The notes below the pieces were generated by a model that made no database searches, was not told the DNA's origin, and saw only the letters and a list, made by a program, of their open reading frames with translations. This document shows, piece after piece, positions 26,013 through 39,400 of a stretch of 64,000 nt of DNA. Every line of letters begins with the position of its first letter. The stretch's first letter is position 1. Source of the stretch: Monocercomonoides exilis (lineage: Eukaryota; Preaxostyla; Oxymonadida; Polymastigidae); NCBI GenBank assembly GCA_001643675.2, contig LSRY02000025.1, positions 312,001 to 376,000 of the forward strand, read 5' to 3'. Made by a program: the position numbers and the translations under genes.

Positions 26013-26245
26013 AATATTTTTTGAAAAGTTCCTTTTGTTAAATTTTCAAATAGAATAAAAATTTCATATTTCGATCAAATTTCTGTTCCCACACACCAGA
26101 TTTCAAGAAAATGAATATAAATTTTTTTCATTGGTATTATTTTTGTTTTTGTAAAGTTTCATAATTGTGAACAGAAATTTGATCGAAATATGAAGTTTTT
26201 ATTCTATTAAAAAATTAAACAAAAGGAACTTTTCAAAAAAATTTA
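26013..26245. mobile_element. Foldback/MITE element with about 80-bp arms
   Basis: The left arm (TTTTTTGAAAAGTTCCTTTT onward, 26016-26097) is matched by the complement of 26168-26241, covering TTAAATTTTCAAATAGAATA and TTCATATTTCGATCAAATTT with few differences, around a 70-bp centre. Most of the element is therefore one large imperfect hairpin. No coding frame. Its arms resemble those of the 6174-6423 element. Confidence 0.7.
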
Positions 26246-26686
26246 GGCATATTGTTGAGCATTTTTTTAAGAATTTGTTTTTTAATTGGCACCAAAAATT
26301 ATTTTCATTATCTTCATTTCATTAAAGCTCATAAATCTGTTTCATAACATAAGTGCAATAAACAAATAAAAATTAAGCTGTATCACAAATATTTTTTAAA
26401 AAACTTTCTCAGAAAAACGATCTAATAATTTTTAACTTTCATATTTCGATCAATGTTTTGCTCGTATTATCTTGACTGATTGCAGTTGCGAGTTTTTATC
26501 ACGGAATTCACCAAAATAATTGTATTTTTTGTATTTGTTAGTTATTCGTTATATTCAAAACTATTTATTTAAGAGTATTTTTGCATTTCACCATATTTGT
26601 TTAAAACATGCAAAATATAGTGAATTTGTTTGTTTTATCGATTTTCCTAAAGCTATTAATATTTTATAAATTTATTTTCAACAATA

Positions 26687-26943
26687 TGGGGTAAAATATT
26701 TTTCTTCAGGCATTTTCATAGAAAAATAATGCACTTTTCGTTGACTTTTTAATATCAAAAAACACAATAAAAATGGGAACATTTTTTGACATATGCGAAA
26801 TGTTGGAAAACTTTATGTTTCTATTTAAACAATGTCTGTTTGCAGAAATGAAAATCAGATTTATTTAAAAATATGAGAAAGTGAAATAAAGTTATGAGTG
26901 AAGCAATTTTTCAATACTTTGTGTAAAAAAAACTTGAAAGTTC
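26687..26943. repeat. Dispersed about 257-bp repeat, copy A
   Basis: Shares order and most bases with 54763-55020: AAAATATTTTTCTTCAGGCA, GAAATGTTGGAAAACTT, and GAAATAAAGTTATGAG near the end. Both copies are in the same orientation. Not coding; type of element unknown. Confidence 0.75.
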
Positions 26944-27166
26944 GTATTTTCCTCCATTTTGACAGATCTTCTATTTTCTTTCCTCTTTCTTCCTCTTCTC
27001 TCATTGCTGCTCTCACTTTTATTGTTTGATGAATTCGTTCTTCTATAGGATAAACAGCAGGAAAAGAAACTGCACGAACTCTGATTTCTGAAATTGTTGG
27101 AACTGATTCTATAACTTTCTTTTTCTTTTCGGCTGTTCTGGCATCCAAAAATTGAATATTTGCCAT
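26861..27166 (-). CDS. Small hypothetical ORF, doubtful
   Basis: 101 codons starting MANIQFLDARTAEKKKK. The first 75 or so residues have balanced, charged composition (YPIEERIHQTIKVRAAMREE). The last part runs into the dispersed repeat (26687-26943) and reads as repeat DNA. No family recognised. It may be the remnant of a gene truncated by the repeat, or a chance frame. Confidence 0.2.
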   Translation of the reverse strand: MANIQFLDARTAEKKKKVIESVPTISEIRVRAVSFPAVYPIEERIHQTIKVRAAMREEEERGKKIEDLSKWRKIRTFKFFLHKVLKNCFTHNFISLSHIFK

Positions 27167-27367
27167 GTTGTGAAAATGTTAATAATGACGAAAGGCGAAT
27201 GTGGGATATTAAGTTTTTATTTATTGCGGGATGCTCAACATTAAAAAAAGGACAGATTAACATTTTTAGGGGACAGACTGTGTTTTAAAATAACCCCCAC
27301 AATTTTGAATTTGCTTTTCTATTCGAATTTTGTGATCCAATCTGCATTGTATCTATTAATAAGTTTG

Positions 27368-27398
<31 letters not shown>

Positions 27399-27586
27399 CA
27401 GTGCAGGGCACTGACTGATGAGAGCCCACATTTTTAAAAATGACACAGATGTTTATCAGGATTATATTAACATGTTTGATTTCTGTATTTTGAAAAGGCA
27501 GCAAACGGAAATTTTTAAAAAGCCAATAATTATTAATAGTAAAATGCACACATAAATTTATTTTCATTTTTTCTTAATAGTCTATA

Positions 27587-28259
27587 AATATAGTTTGTGT
27601 TAATAATGGTGGAAACTTTCAATAACTGTGGATAGTTAAATTATCTCAACAACCGTTGACAGTTGGATTTTGACAATTAGCCCAATTATTCCTTCAGTGA
27701 ATGCAAACTTATATGTCAAACAAAAATGAAACAACTTGCTCCCAAGAATGAAGAAAAATACATTTTTTATTTTCGGAGAAACTCGGAGAATCATATTTCT
27801 TAAGGTTTCTCCGAAAATTATAAATGTTTTTTTCTCAATTCTGCAAAGAAAGTTGGGTGATTATTTTTGAAATCATATTTATTCTTTCAAAATTTTCAGT
27901 TCGAAAATTATTATTAAATGTCAAACAATGAACACTGAAAAGTGATTATACTAATTAAAGTTATCTTCATCATTATTCCGGCTAAAACAGTTGTTTTTGA
28001 AATGGCTTTGATGTTATTTATTTTAAAATATAAAATGTCTATTCAATAACAAACAACTTTTGAATAATTAACACTCCGAAAAAAGTTATGATTTCAAAAA
28101 TTATCACCCAGTTGTTTCATATCTGTATAACTTATAAGTTTGTATTCAATGAGGGAATAATTGGGTTCATTGTCAAAATGCAACGATCAACAGTTGTTGA
28201 GATAATTCCACTCTCCACAGTTATTGAAAGTGTCCACCATTATTAACACAAACTATATT
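27587..28259. mobile_element. Inverted-repeat element with about 150-bp arms, containing a nested MITE
   Basis: The left arm 27587-27736 (AATATAGTTTGTGTTAATAA onward) is the complement of the right arm 28111-28259 over about 150 bp, sharing ATGGTGGA, CTTTCAATAACTGTGG, AATTATCTCAACAAC and CCCAATTATTCC. Between the arms sit a hairpin (about 27768-27818, TTTCGGAGAAAC / GTTTCTCCGAAA) and a GGGTGAT-family MITE. No transposase frame. A non-autonomous DNA transposon later entered by a second one is the simplest reading. Confidence 0.75.
27855..28110. mobile_element. MITE, GGGTGAT family, copy 2 (nested)
   Basis: Left end GGGTGATTATTTTTGAAATC; the complement of the right end reads GGGTGATAATTTTTGAAATC. 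Length about 256 bp, like copies 1 and 3. It abuts the right arm of the enclosing element directly. Confidence 0.7.
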
Positions 28260-28582
28260 CTTGAAAATTGCTTAAAAGAACAAATATCTCAAAAATCAAA
28301 ATTATTTTCCCTGAGCTCTCGATTCGAAATACTTTCAAATGAATTTGACATTGTTTTTTTTGATAATAATAATATTCTAATCACAAATTGAACCATGATC
28401 AGATCTTCCATTACAACAAACTTGAGTTAGAAAAAGTATTGTTTATCTCAATATTCGTTTGATTAAAATATCAATGAAATTAAGAATTGTTTGAGAGCAT
28501 ATATTTTTATGGTTTTATTGAAGTTTTTATATGTCATTGTTTCTTTCTTGTTTTGGTTTGATTTTTATTTGAATGATTTAAT
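28260..28582. other. AT-rich upstream region
   Basis: No gene seen in these 323 bp. They precede the start of the EEEGYED-family gene. Confidence 0.5.
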
Positions 28583-30144
28583 ATGCGTGGGTTTTCTGAA
28601 TGCAACATAAATTCGATAATGCAGATATATGGAAACCCTAAAAAGCTTTCTCGTTTGCGCACATAGTTGTGCTTTTATTCCTGATGATTATTTATTTCTT
28701 TATTTTATGAAGAATTGATAAATGAACTGGAGGATTGCGGTGAGGAAGAACAGAAACAGAAAATCGAAGAAACGAGCAAACTAGTAGATGAAATGATAAA
28801 AGATGAAATTGACCATGTTTTTACGAAGGAAATATTCGATAAAATTCTCAAAATAATTGAGGAAAGAAAAATGTCATTGGAAAACATCATTTCCTTATTG
28901 AAGCATTTAGGATATTACAATGTGTTGAGCAATTTCATGTGCTTTGGATCTTACTTATCCCCATTGAACAAAATGTTCGAGAGGTTGATTGTTGAGGAAA
29001 AGAAGAAAAAGGAAGAAAAAAACGAAAAACTGCTGGCAAATCTTTGCGAATGCCGTTTGATACTGTGCCATGGATATGTTTCAGATGTATTTATATCAAT
29101 TTGCGTACCTTGTTTTGTGAAAGTTGCATTGTCCAAAGAGGAAAGTGAAAAAACAAGAAAAGAAGTGGAAATGGCTTTATTGGCGTTGAGTTGCATTAAA
29201 GGAGAAAATGTTTACATTTGAATCATTCCTTTTTGAAAACATTTATCTTATTTTATTTTTTATTGAAGCATATTGAAAAAGGATCGTATTTGAAGGGGAT
29301 GATAGAAATCATCAAATATCATCAGGAAAATCACAACCTTACACATCTTGCCTATCAATCAGCTTGGAAATTTTTGATTGATCGATTTCAAAATGATCTG
29401 ACTTTGAAAAAAGTGATCATGAATGAGCTGCATTTTGTGAGAGAAGCAACAAGAGAATTGGAAGAGCTATCGAAAAGCGTGAACTGCAACAGAAAAGGAA
29501 AAGAAGAGAATGAAACGTTTACTTTGGAAAGATGGCTCAATGAGTTGAATTTTTTTGAGATATATGGCCAAATCCAGTGCGAAGAATGTACCAAACTGAT
29601 TGCATGCGTCATCGATCTGTGCAGAGCAGCGAAGGGAAACCACAGAGAAATACATAAGAAGGGCTATTCATTTTTGCATAATATCATTTTGCGTGAAGCA
29701 AAATCTTTCAATTGCTTATTGTGTGAAGGGGCTATCGATTTAATCTTCCATGAAATGCTTGGACCAACAATTAACAATAAAATGACAACATTTAGCGTGT
29801 ATATTATTGTTCAACTTTCGAGAATATTGAGCAGGAAAAAGGAAAAGAAAAATGGAGCGATTGCAATTTATTCAGAAGCTTGGAACTGGCTGAATGGAAA
29901 AACAAAGAGGAAAATGATATTGTATCGAAAGCTGCGTGAGAGGATGGAAGAAGAAGGATATGAAGATATTATTATCAGCTATAATAAAACAATCTTGGGG
30001 AGATTTTATGTGAAGGAATTATCAAAAGACCCTTATGATTATTTCATTCATAATCAAGCTCCAAAAATGAAGCATTTGCAAGTGAGTAATTTAGCAATCT
30101 GTTTGGCTGCATTCCCAGTCATTTTCTTCTTTTTTTTGAAATAG
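28583..30144 (+). CDS. EEEGYED-family protein, paralogue 1
   Basis: Three exons: 28583-28652, 28713-29209, 29269-30144; 480 residues, phases consistent (donors GTTTGC and GTTTAC). The start is the first ATG after an in-frame TGA at 28574. Exon 2 opens with the family pattern ELEDCGEEEQKQKIEE and ends MALLALSC. Exon 3 holds IIKYHQENHNLTHLAYQSAW, NELHFVREATRELEELSK and the C-terminal MEEEGYEDIII. The sequence reads as all alpha-helical; armadillo/HEAT-like helices are conceivable but no domain is recognised. The gene keeps the same three-exon plan as the copies at 31462-32926 and 45224-46729. Compared with those, it has a longer C-terminus after EEEGYED. Function unknown. I recall abundant relatives in Monocercomonoides, but no search was run. 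Confidence 0.8.
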
Positions 30145-30401
30145 ATTTTTTCTTTGTATTTGTTCTTTGAATAAATTTTCATTCGATTATTTTTTCTTCA
30201 TTCAACAGTGAAGTGTTTTGTTGTAATTTTTGTTGTTTTCTCACATCAAACATATTCTTTTGTTTCGGTTTTCATCATGACAATCATCCTCTTCATCATC
30301 TAAACTTTCTTCTTTATTCGGTTTTATATTCAATTTAATTTTTATTATTTAATTTTTTTGAAACAATTTCATTTATTTTAAGAAATTGTTGTGGAATTAG
30401 T

Positions 30402-30582
30402 CATGTATTTTTCTTTCATTCGCATATTCATCTTTGCCATATGTTGCATCAATGCTCATTATGAAATCACCTCTGCTAACGTCTCATTCGTTTCCATATC
30501 AACAATTCAAAGCCTTCAGCATTTGAGAAAAGCAATAAAAGAGATCGGAGTGAAAGTTCAAAGAGAGAGAAAGGATATTTGA
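30402..30582 (+). CDS. Short hydrophobic-N-terminus ORF, doubtful
   Basis: Sixty codons from ATG at 30402: MYFSFIRIFIFAICCINAHY looks like a signal peptide. About 40 ordinary residues and a TGA follow. It may be a small secreted protein or the surviving 5' end of a surface-protein gene such as the pectin-lyase-like genes nearby. Nothing downstream continues it. Confidence 0.3.
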
Positions 30583-31018
30583 GCCTGCTGTTGAAAAAGA
30601 AGATGAATAAATGATTATGAAACTGAGTGAAACCGGAACAGGGAAAAGAAGTTTAAAAGGATTGTTTTTTTCCATATGATTCGTTTCTGTAAGTATTTCA
30701 ATCTGACAGTCAAGATAGTTGGTGAGATTTCTGTTTTTTTGTTTGATTTATGTGAAAAGGAGATATTGAAAAAGAAGAAAAATTTCTCACTCCTTTCTGA
30801 TGAATGAGTGAAAATCTTCATGAAACAATGACAAAAAGGAGAATAAATTGAAAGATCACATAATGTTAAAGCGCAATTTCCTGTTATGGGAATTTTCTTG
30901 TCTCACCCGTTTGAGTTTTTTCAGGTTTGATCAGATTATTCCTTCATAATATTTTCTTATGAAAAATGTTTGACGATTTCTTTTTCTTTTTTAATTGTGT
31001 TTCACACAATGTTTTCAA

Positions 31019-31062
<44 letters not shown>

Positions 31063-31461
31063 TTTTTTTTTTTTTTTTTGTTTATTGTTAAAAATCAATA
31101 CTTATTATGTAATGGCAACCGAAAAAGCTTGGTACAAATCGTTGTTTTTTCTAAAATTCAAGAATTTTGCCCCAAGCCATGTTTGTATTTGTTGTTCTAA
31201 TCTTAATAATAGCAATTCATTAATTAAATAAAAATTCAAAAAGATTCAAAATAATTCGAAAAAAAATATCTAAAAAATATCTAAAAATCATAAAACAGAT
31301 AATTTGAGTGATCGTTTTTAAAAGACGCTTATACAAACAATTAATTGCAAAATCAAATAGAAGCCAAATTACCGAAATATTAAAAAGAAATCAATACAAT
31401 ATCAAAAAAAAAAATATTTCAGTGCAATCAGGAAAAAATAAAAGCCTGAAGCACCATCATT
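30583..31461. other. AT-rich intergenic DNA
   Basis: No gene recognised. Contains the CT/poly-T repeat at 31022-31079. Confidence 0.55.
31022..31079. repeat. (CT)n followed by a T run
   Basis: About 16 CT units (31022-31053) run directly into about 25 T. Confidence 0.95.
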
Positions 31462-32926
31462 TTAACGTTTAAAGAAGAAATTCTCGAGGCTTCGATCACT
31501 GAAAATATCTGCAGACCTTTTCAATATGTAGAATAAGACGATCACATCTTCATATCCTTCCTCTTCCAGCTTTTCTGCAATCTCTTTTTCGATCTTCTTT
31601 TTGCAACTTTTATTGCCCGGATCACTTGCCGGTGTGATTTGCCCTTCAGATAGTTTCAATATAAACATGACGAAAGGCGAGATCATGTCGTATTTCACTG
31701 GCAACAAGCAAAGCTCCTCCAAAGCATATTCAATCACTCCGCTTCTCGGCAGACGCTTGTCTGGAGTATACCCACTCGCACAAATCACCCGCTTAAGAGA
31801 ACATTCGCATTCAATGGATATTTCACTGCAGTACTTCTTCGATGCCCGGCACAGCTTCACAATGCTCGAAAGAGGCTCCGTGCGCTCTTTGCTCCACATC
31901 GGGCAATATCGAAAATATGTCTCAAGCGTTCGGCACCACTTCTTTATAATCCACACTTCTTCAGCTTCCACTTCACCCTGCTTTTCTCTTTTCTTTTTGC
32001 CCACGCTCCTTTCCAGCTCTTCCAGTTCTCTTGAAGATTCCTCAAAGAAATGAAGCTCGTTCACAGCAACGCTTGCCAATTTTCCTTCCTTAAATAATCG
32101 ATCAATAAAAAACTTCCAAATTGACTGATACGCAAGACGAGTCAGATTCCAATTTTCCTGATGATACTTGATAATTTCTATTATCTTATTCAAATACAGT
32201 TCTGCTTTAACATCCTATTTCAGACATTATTTCAAATAAAAAGTTTATTTTCAAAGAATAGAGAAATTTCATATAACAAAATAAAAATAAAAATAATGCT
32301 CTTTCAGACTTCATTAAAGGCAATGCAGCTCAACGCCAGCAAAGCCATTTCAACATCTTTTTGACAATTCACAATTTCTTCTTTGTTTGAAGCAAAATTC
32401 AAAAGCAAAGTGACAGATTTGTGAAGAACTTTCTTTGGCATGCAGCGCCTCCAATCGAACAAAAATAAAAAGCACTCGCAAAGGCCAATAGCAAGATTTT
32501 TCTTCCATTCGTCCTTCCCTTCCTCTTCTTCAACTATCATTCTTTCGACGTATTTGCACAACATGGATCTGTTGAAACATTTGGTCCATGATTCTGAAAG
32601 AGATTTGCGATAGCCCATGTGCCTCAGAAGCATCACAGCATTTTCCACTGATATCTTCTCTTCCACCATCATTTTGCAAAGCTCATTGAAAGCATCTTTG
32701 CTGAGGATGCTGAAAAGTTCATTCTCATTCATCTTGAATAGCATACCCTTCACATCTTCTATTTTCATCGCTTGCTCGACCGCATTGCAACTGTTCAGCT
32801 GAGAAAGAGTTTCTTAATTTACGGATTATCCCATTCAGCAAAAAGAAAACAATTCAAAAGAATATATATAAACAAACCATAAAACATTCTAACTTTTTTC
32901 CATTGAAGCACTTCACCATTTACCAT
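31462..32926 (-). CDS. EEEGYED-family protein, paralogue 2
   Basis: Three exons: 32878-32926, 32310-32812, 31462-32214; 434 residues, phases consistent (donors GTTTGT and GTCTGA). Exon 1 gives MVNGEVLQWKKVRMFY. Exon 2 has the family pattern SQLNSCNAVEQAMKIED and ends MALLALSC. Exon 3 has IIKYHQENWNLTRLAYQSIW, NELHFFEESSRELEELER and LEEEGYEDVI, with a short tail SLENFFFKR. Splice positions match paralogue 1 (phase 1 then phase 0). It is the most diverged of the four copies and richer in Cys. Same unknown function. It lies tail-to-tail with the small ORF region and upstream of the pseudokinase receptor gene, which is also on the minus strand. Confidence 0.8.
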
Positions 32927-33416
32927 ATTTTCTTCTGATTGTCTCTCAACAAAAGAACACAAGAAGACAGAGTTTGTTTGATATTTGAAAAGCCAAAAAT
33001 TTTCTTGAAAAGTATATTATGGTTGAAAGGAAAAAAATTGGTGTTGTATTTTTTGAAAAACAAAATCAAACGTCAAAATGCAAACATAAAAATAAATAAA
33101 CACTTATTAATAAATACATATATAACAGATTAGGTTCAGTTGAAAAAAGAAATACTAACAGAAATATTCAATCACATAAACAATGTTAAAAACTTGGCTG
33201 TATTCAAATGAAAGCAAAAGTTTTCTAACATTAAATAAAACAGAGGTGCTTACACGCAAAATAGATTGGAATTACAAACTAGAAGGAAAGAAACAAAGAA
33301 TTAATAAAACAAACAAAATCCAAAAACAATACAAAATTATCCAAAAATTAAATTGACTCTTCAATTTTAAGTTACACTTTTACCACATCGCAAACAACTC
33401 AAATCAATCAATCAAT
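32927..33416. other. AT-rich intergenic DNA
   Basis: 490 bp between two minus-strand genes. Nothing recognised. Confidence 0.55.
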
Positions 33417-36400
33417 TCATTCTCTCTTTCCATATTCTCCTGTTTTTGATGTTTGTTTTGCTGTCGAAGAAGCTGTTGAAGAAGTGGTGGTGGCTGTGTT
33501 AGTTGTTGATTGTATGACTTTCCTTTCCTTTTCATCATCTGTATCACTTTCTGAGCTCTCTGCATACGCAATCGCATCTGAGGCTGTCATCACAACCGCA
33601 TTCGCTGGAAAGTGTGAAAAAAGCTCCTTCTTCACCTCAAACAGCCCCATCCTCTTGCTCGCCTCCTCTTCCCAGCAGCTTCCAACAACCTCATCCATTC
33701 CCCTTCCTGCAATCATCTTTCGCGATGGCCTTTCTCCAAATGTTATCTTCTGTCCAGCTGTATCGGCATCATATTCTCCAAACGGAATCTGCAGCGTCAG
33801 GCACTCCCACAGCATCATCCCAATCGAAAACACAACTGACTCCTTTGTTGCTCCCATCTTCTTGTTGATCAGTAGCTCTGGTGCCTTCCATCTCAGGCAC
33901 TCTTTTTTGAAAACATCATCCTCATCCTCAAAGGCAGATGAGGGAAGAGAATCTTCATCGTCATCATTATCACTGGTAGAAGTCACAACAGTTGACGAAA
34001 AGATAGAGGATGAATCTGAATCATCATCAGATGAAAGGAAATCAGAATGCATCACAATGCAGATCACCATGTGCTCCGAGAATAACACAATGTGTGGACT
34101 CAAGTTGGTGAGCGATTGAAGTGGGTTTTCCATTTCATCAAAGGAGTGGAGTGCGAGATTAGCCACCCAGAACAGTACCTGAGCAGCTGTCTGCTCTCTT
34201 TCATTTAATGAGCCAATTGCCATCTCTTTCTTCTCATTTCTTCCATGCAACAACATGAACAGAGAATCTCTCAAATCCACAATCAATTTCTCATGAGGAG
34301 ACGAACAGGCCATTGCATCCACCAGATTCGACATCGATGAAGTTGTGGGACATAGATCCTCCCCTCGAACAAATGTGGATTCAGTGTCTGAAGTGTCTGC
34401 GGTTGAATTGGATGAGATGGATGGAGAAGGTGATCTCTTTCGAATCTCTTCTTCCTCCTCCTTTTCCAATGCCCAATCAGGAATCTTGTCTGAATCTTTG
34501 CCAAGAATGTATTCAGTCGATCCACTCTCAGACAGAAGATGCTCTTCAGATTCTGAATGAACCATCTCCTTTCCATTTATTCTTTTCTTCATCCTCTCAT
34601 CATTCTTCCTTTCTGCTTCCCTTTCTGCTCTTCGCCACTGCGCCTCAGGTGACATCTCCATCGTCACCATTTCAAATGCCTTAGGATCCTTTTTCACGGT
34701 ATCGTTCACAATCACTTCCAATTCTTTTGTTCGTCTCTTTGCTTTTCTCCATCTAACAGCCAGAACAATTGACACAACAAAAACAATCAGCAGGATTACA
34801 ACAAGCACAATGACAATCAACAACCAATAAGATTTTCCTTCTTTCCCACTTTCAACTATCCTTTCATCTCCTTTTGGATCAGATTCGCTTCTGTTCTTCA
34901 GAATGAATGGATGCGTTGACGAAGGAGATTCAGCATCTCCAAACAAAATATGAACACTCACTTCTGTTTTATCATCACAACTGCTGAGGAGATCCTTTGC
35001 CACACTTCCCTCAACTTCTCTTTCTGACAAAAATCCATTTGAATCAAAATCATGTTTTTCAATCTCTTTCTCTTCTCCCTTCCTCTTCACAACTGAGAAT
35101 GACAGATTGCATGGAACAAGAAGCAATCCTTTGAATGTCAGTTTCAATCTATCTGTTGATTCTTTTGCCTCAACACTTTCCAACACAGGAATGAAAAATG
35201 ATGAATCTCTCTCTGAAACAATCCCTTCAAAACTGCACCCTTCATTCAACATCCAAAGTGATGTGTTTGGCAAAACTCCATCTCCTCCTTTCAAACTCAT
35301 CACATTCAATGTTCCTGAATCTGAACAGATGATATTTCTTCTCAATGATGGATATCCTTCAATTGAAGGATTATTGTCAATGAACTCTCCTTTCTCAATT
35401 ATCACATTTCCTCCACTCATTGTTATTCCACCTTCGGCTGAATTTGTGATTGTTGTGTCTTTCATCAAAACAGAACTCTTCACGACATCCACAACAGATC
35501 TATCCCATCTGCAAATCTCTTCGCCTCTTCCATTATCCTCATTCCCATCCTTTCCTTCTCTTTCCTCTCCTTCCTCTCCTTCCTCTCCATCAAACAAGCA
35601 CGATCCAATCCTCACATTCACACACTCACATATCCTCATCATCCTTCCTCTCTTGTTTGTGCTCCGGCATTTCGCAAAGGAACAGTTCAGCACACTCAAC
35701 CCCCTTTCAGCTCCATCCATCTTCATCACACTTCCTTCAGAAGCCACTGACATATTCTCAAACTTCACTTCCTTCATCTCTGCCTTCGCTTTTCCCCCAA
35801 CTTGCACTACTTCCCCATCACACTCAATATTCGATATTCGTGTCTCAGCAATTGACACACAAGATTCTCCACAGAACGACAGAAGTGGCACAGCTGAATG
35901 AATTCCACTGAACAACGTTTCGCTCATCTTCACCTCTCCACTCTCCACATCAAGAATCATGTTCTTCATCACAAGATCCATTGTTGACGAGCTGAAAATG
36001 CACTCTGAAATCTCCAATCTCCCATCATTCTCTTTCAAAACACTCTCCTCAACCCCTTCAAATCCCTCTCCAAACACAAACTGGCACCTCTCCACAACAC
36101 ACTCATTCACAAACACCATCACGCTCCTCTCCTCTCCTCTTCCCTCCATCTTCCCACAAAAATGGATTGTCGCCTTCTCCCTCCGAATCGACACCATCCT
36201 CACATCCCCAATCACACATCCCTCTCCCATCATCCCTTCCCCATCAATAAGAATCGTATTCACAACACTTCGTTCGATGTGCTGCACAGCATTTCCAATG
36301 CTCTCACACGGATTGCTCTGTGCTCCACACTGCCTGCTGTCACTCCCATTCACACACACAAACACCTGTGAAGAATAATAGAATGTGATCAGAGGGATCA

Positions 36401-39400
36401 GATCAACATCAACTTTCCCTTCTCCATCGCTCCCACACATCGACTTCTCCCCCTTCAGCGCCTCCTGGCTGAAGTCCAGTCCAAACAGTCTTTCATTCAA
36501 CTGTGACTCAATCGAGTCACATCGGATGAACACATCCTTCCCCACAAACGCATCATTCATCATAAATCGGATGTTCTCCAATCTCAGCTCAAGTGGTGGC
36601 TTTTCCGTGTTGGAGCATTCTCCATTCGGATCAAGCGCATCAATCATCATCCCTCCTCCCCTTCCATTCCCTGTCGAGCACACACACATCCCAAATGAAC
36701 ACCCACTCACTTTCACCTCCGACTCTCCTCTCTTCATCATCATCTTCATCCCTCCTCCTTCTGTGCTTCTCTCGCTCATGCACTTCGTCAGCACACATCC
36801 TTCAATCACACACTCCATCCCTGATGAGAACGATCCCACACTCATCACACTTGCCCTGTTCTCCAAACATGTGATATTCACAAATGAGGAGCTGTTCACC
36901 CTCACTCTTTGTTTTGTGTTTTCTCTTGCTTTGTTGATCAACATATTTGTTGCGGAAGGCTGACTCAGCGATATCAGACTCCTTCCTGAAATCGTTGTGT
37001 TCGAAGCAGACACATTCATCACATCAATCACTTCCACTTCTGGGGCAAACTCCAAAAACCCTTTGGCCAGATTGAATTGAGAAAGAGAGACATCCTCAAT
37101 TACCACACTCCCTCCATCTGCGATTACCAATGAATATTTCGTTTCTTTTGTTGAATCCTCACAAACAAATGAGCATCTCATGATTGAAAGTGATGTTGCA
37201 GAGGATGAAGTTGAGTGAATGAGTGATGAATGTCCTCCCAATTCATTTGGCAGAGAAAATGTTAGGTTTGTGAAAGAAGCAACAACATTCGATGATATCA
37301 TTCCTCCCCCTTCTCCTCCTTCACCTTCATTCCTTCCTTCCTCACTCACTTTCAAATTTGTTCCTTCTTTCTCTCCTTCAATTGACACAATCGAAGTTTT
37401 TGAAGAAGAAGATGATGATAAAAATGATATTCCTTTTTCAAGCAGTCCTGATCCAACAATTTTGATATGCGATTCGCCTTCTCCAAGTGGTTCATATCTC
37501 AGTGATTTCAAGTGATCAATCGATGAGCATGGTGCTTCTGAATACCCACACCCACTGAAGTCTCCTCCTTTTTCCTTCGAAACAAACCCATTTCCACTCC
37601 AATTATTCCACAAATACACAACCAATGGAATCACATATCCCTCCTCTCCTATCGTCTTCCTTTCCCATCCACACAACTCATCCAATAAATCCAACTCCTC
37701 ATCATTCATCTCCCATTTCAGGTGCTCCTTGTTCACAATCTCTCTCAGATCCCATCCTGAAACAAACATGTTCTTCCCTTTCCAGGCATTGCATCCTTCA
37801 AATTCCATTCCTTCAAGCACAAATAATTCAAACTCTTCAGGAAGCTCAACAAACATCCCTCCTCCAATTCCTCTTCCTCCATTCTCAACATCCTCTGATG
37901 GAACTTCACATCCAGAAAAATTCACATTTTTCATTTCCAAACTCCCTCCCTTCCCCACTGATATCATCATCCCTCCTCCTTTCATTACACTTCCACCTGA
38001 ACATCTTGATGAAAAATTGCATTCTTCAATTTTCACACTTCCTCCTTCTTCATTCATTTCCACATTCAAACATCCCCCATTTACTCCAGTTATTTCCACT
38101 CCACTCACTCTGCTATTCATAATCTCCAGTTTCACACCAGCAGTCATTGTGATTGGTGATTTCCCATTCATTATCAATGAACTTTCCATCACAAACCCAT
38201 TCATGATTAATTCTCCTCCCTCAATGTTTATCACATTGCATCCAATCTTTCCATCAGTCATTGCCCCACTTTCAAATGAGACTGAACAGTTCGTCACATT
38301 GAGTGTTGATGTTGAGTGAATGAATGCACTTCTCCTTGAATTCATCTGACCTTTCACAACAAATGAAAGTCTCCTCATTGTCAGTGAACTCGAACATCCA
38401 ACAAGACAATCTTGTGTGGCTGATCCTCCATCACTCACATTCACTTTCATCCTCTCTCCCTCTGATGAAGATAACACTATTCTGCCTGAAATACTCACAT
38501 CAAATGAAGAGATTTCAATTTCATCATTTATTGAAGAAGATGAGATAACCTCTATTTCTTTTGAACTTTCACTCAATCTTGAGTTCACACAATAATCAAC
38601 TGTCAAACACCCAAACCCTTCAAACCCACAATGACCGTGGTCCATCCCATTTCCTCCACTCCCATCAACAATCACATTTGTCCCCATTGTGCACAAATAC
38701 ACAAACAGTGGAATCACTCCACTTTCATCCCCATTTTCACTCCCACTCAGCTGAAACACATCTGATGGAATGGCTCTTGTGTCAAAAAATGCAAATGAGC
38801 TGGCATTCACTTTGGACTCCAAAAACACACCACTCCCACAGCTCAAAAACACATCCTTCCCATATTCAGCTTCATTCTCATTCACTTTCGAAAACTCAAC
38901 ATTCTCTCCAATTGTCAATCCACATTCTCCACTCTCCATCAACACAAACATCCCTCCTCCTCTCCCTCCGTTTCCTCCATTGTTCTCTGACTTGCATCCA
39001 TCAGCCACACTCGATCCATTCATCGCAACTTCTCCATTTCCTTGCAAACAAACATATATTCCTCCACCGTTCCCATTCTCACATGCACATTGCTCTATTG
39101 TTGTGTTGCTCACCACAAATGTCTCATCTCCATTCACACTCTTTGCCACAACCACCCCATCTCCTTCTGTCAGATTCACATTCCGAACTGTCACATTTGA
39201 CAGAAAACTCTCGTCTGAAACATCCTCTGTTGGTGATGGCTCGGCAAACAGAGGTTGGCTCACTTTCATGTTTTTAATCTCCACGTCGGTCATTGCCAGC
39301 TGTGAAAGTTTCACAATAAGCACAGATGAAGTCATAATTTTCGTTTCAACAACACTCGAAGAGATCAACACATCCTCCAGCGATAGAGTCCCGCTCATGT

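Larger units (their letters stand above)
26246..27586. other. AT-rich intergenic DNA with a dispersed repeat and an unassigned ORF
   Basis: The stretch contains the dispersed repeat at 26687-26943, an isolated minus-strand frame (26861-27166) and a 24-base A run at 27375-27398. No other feature is seen. Confidence 0.55.
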
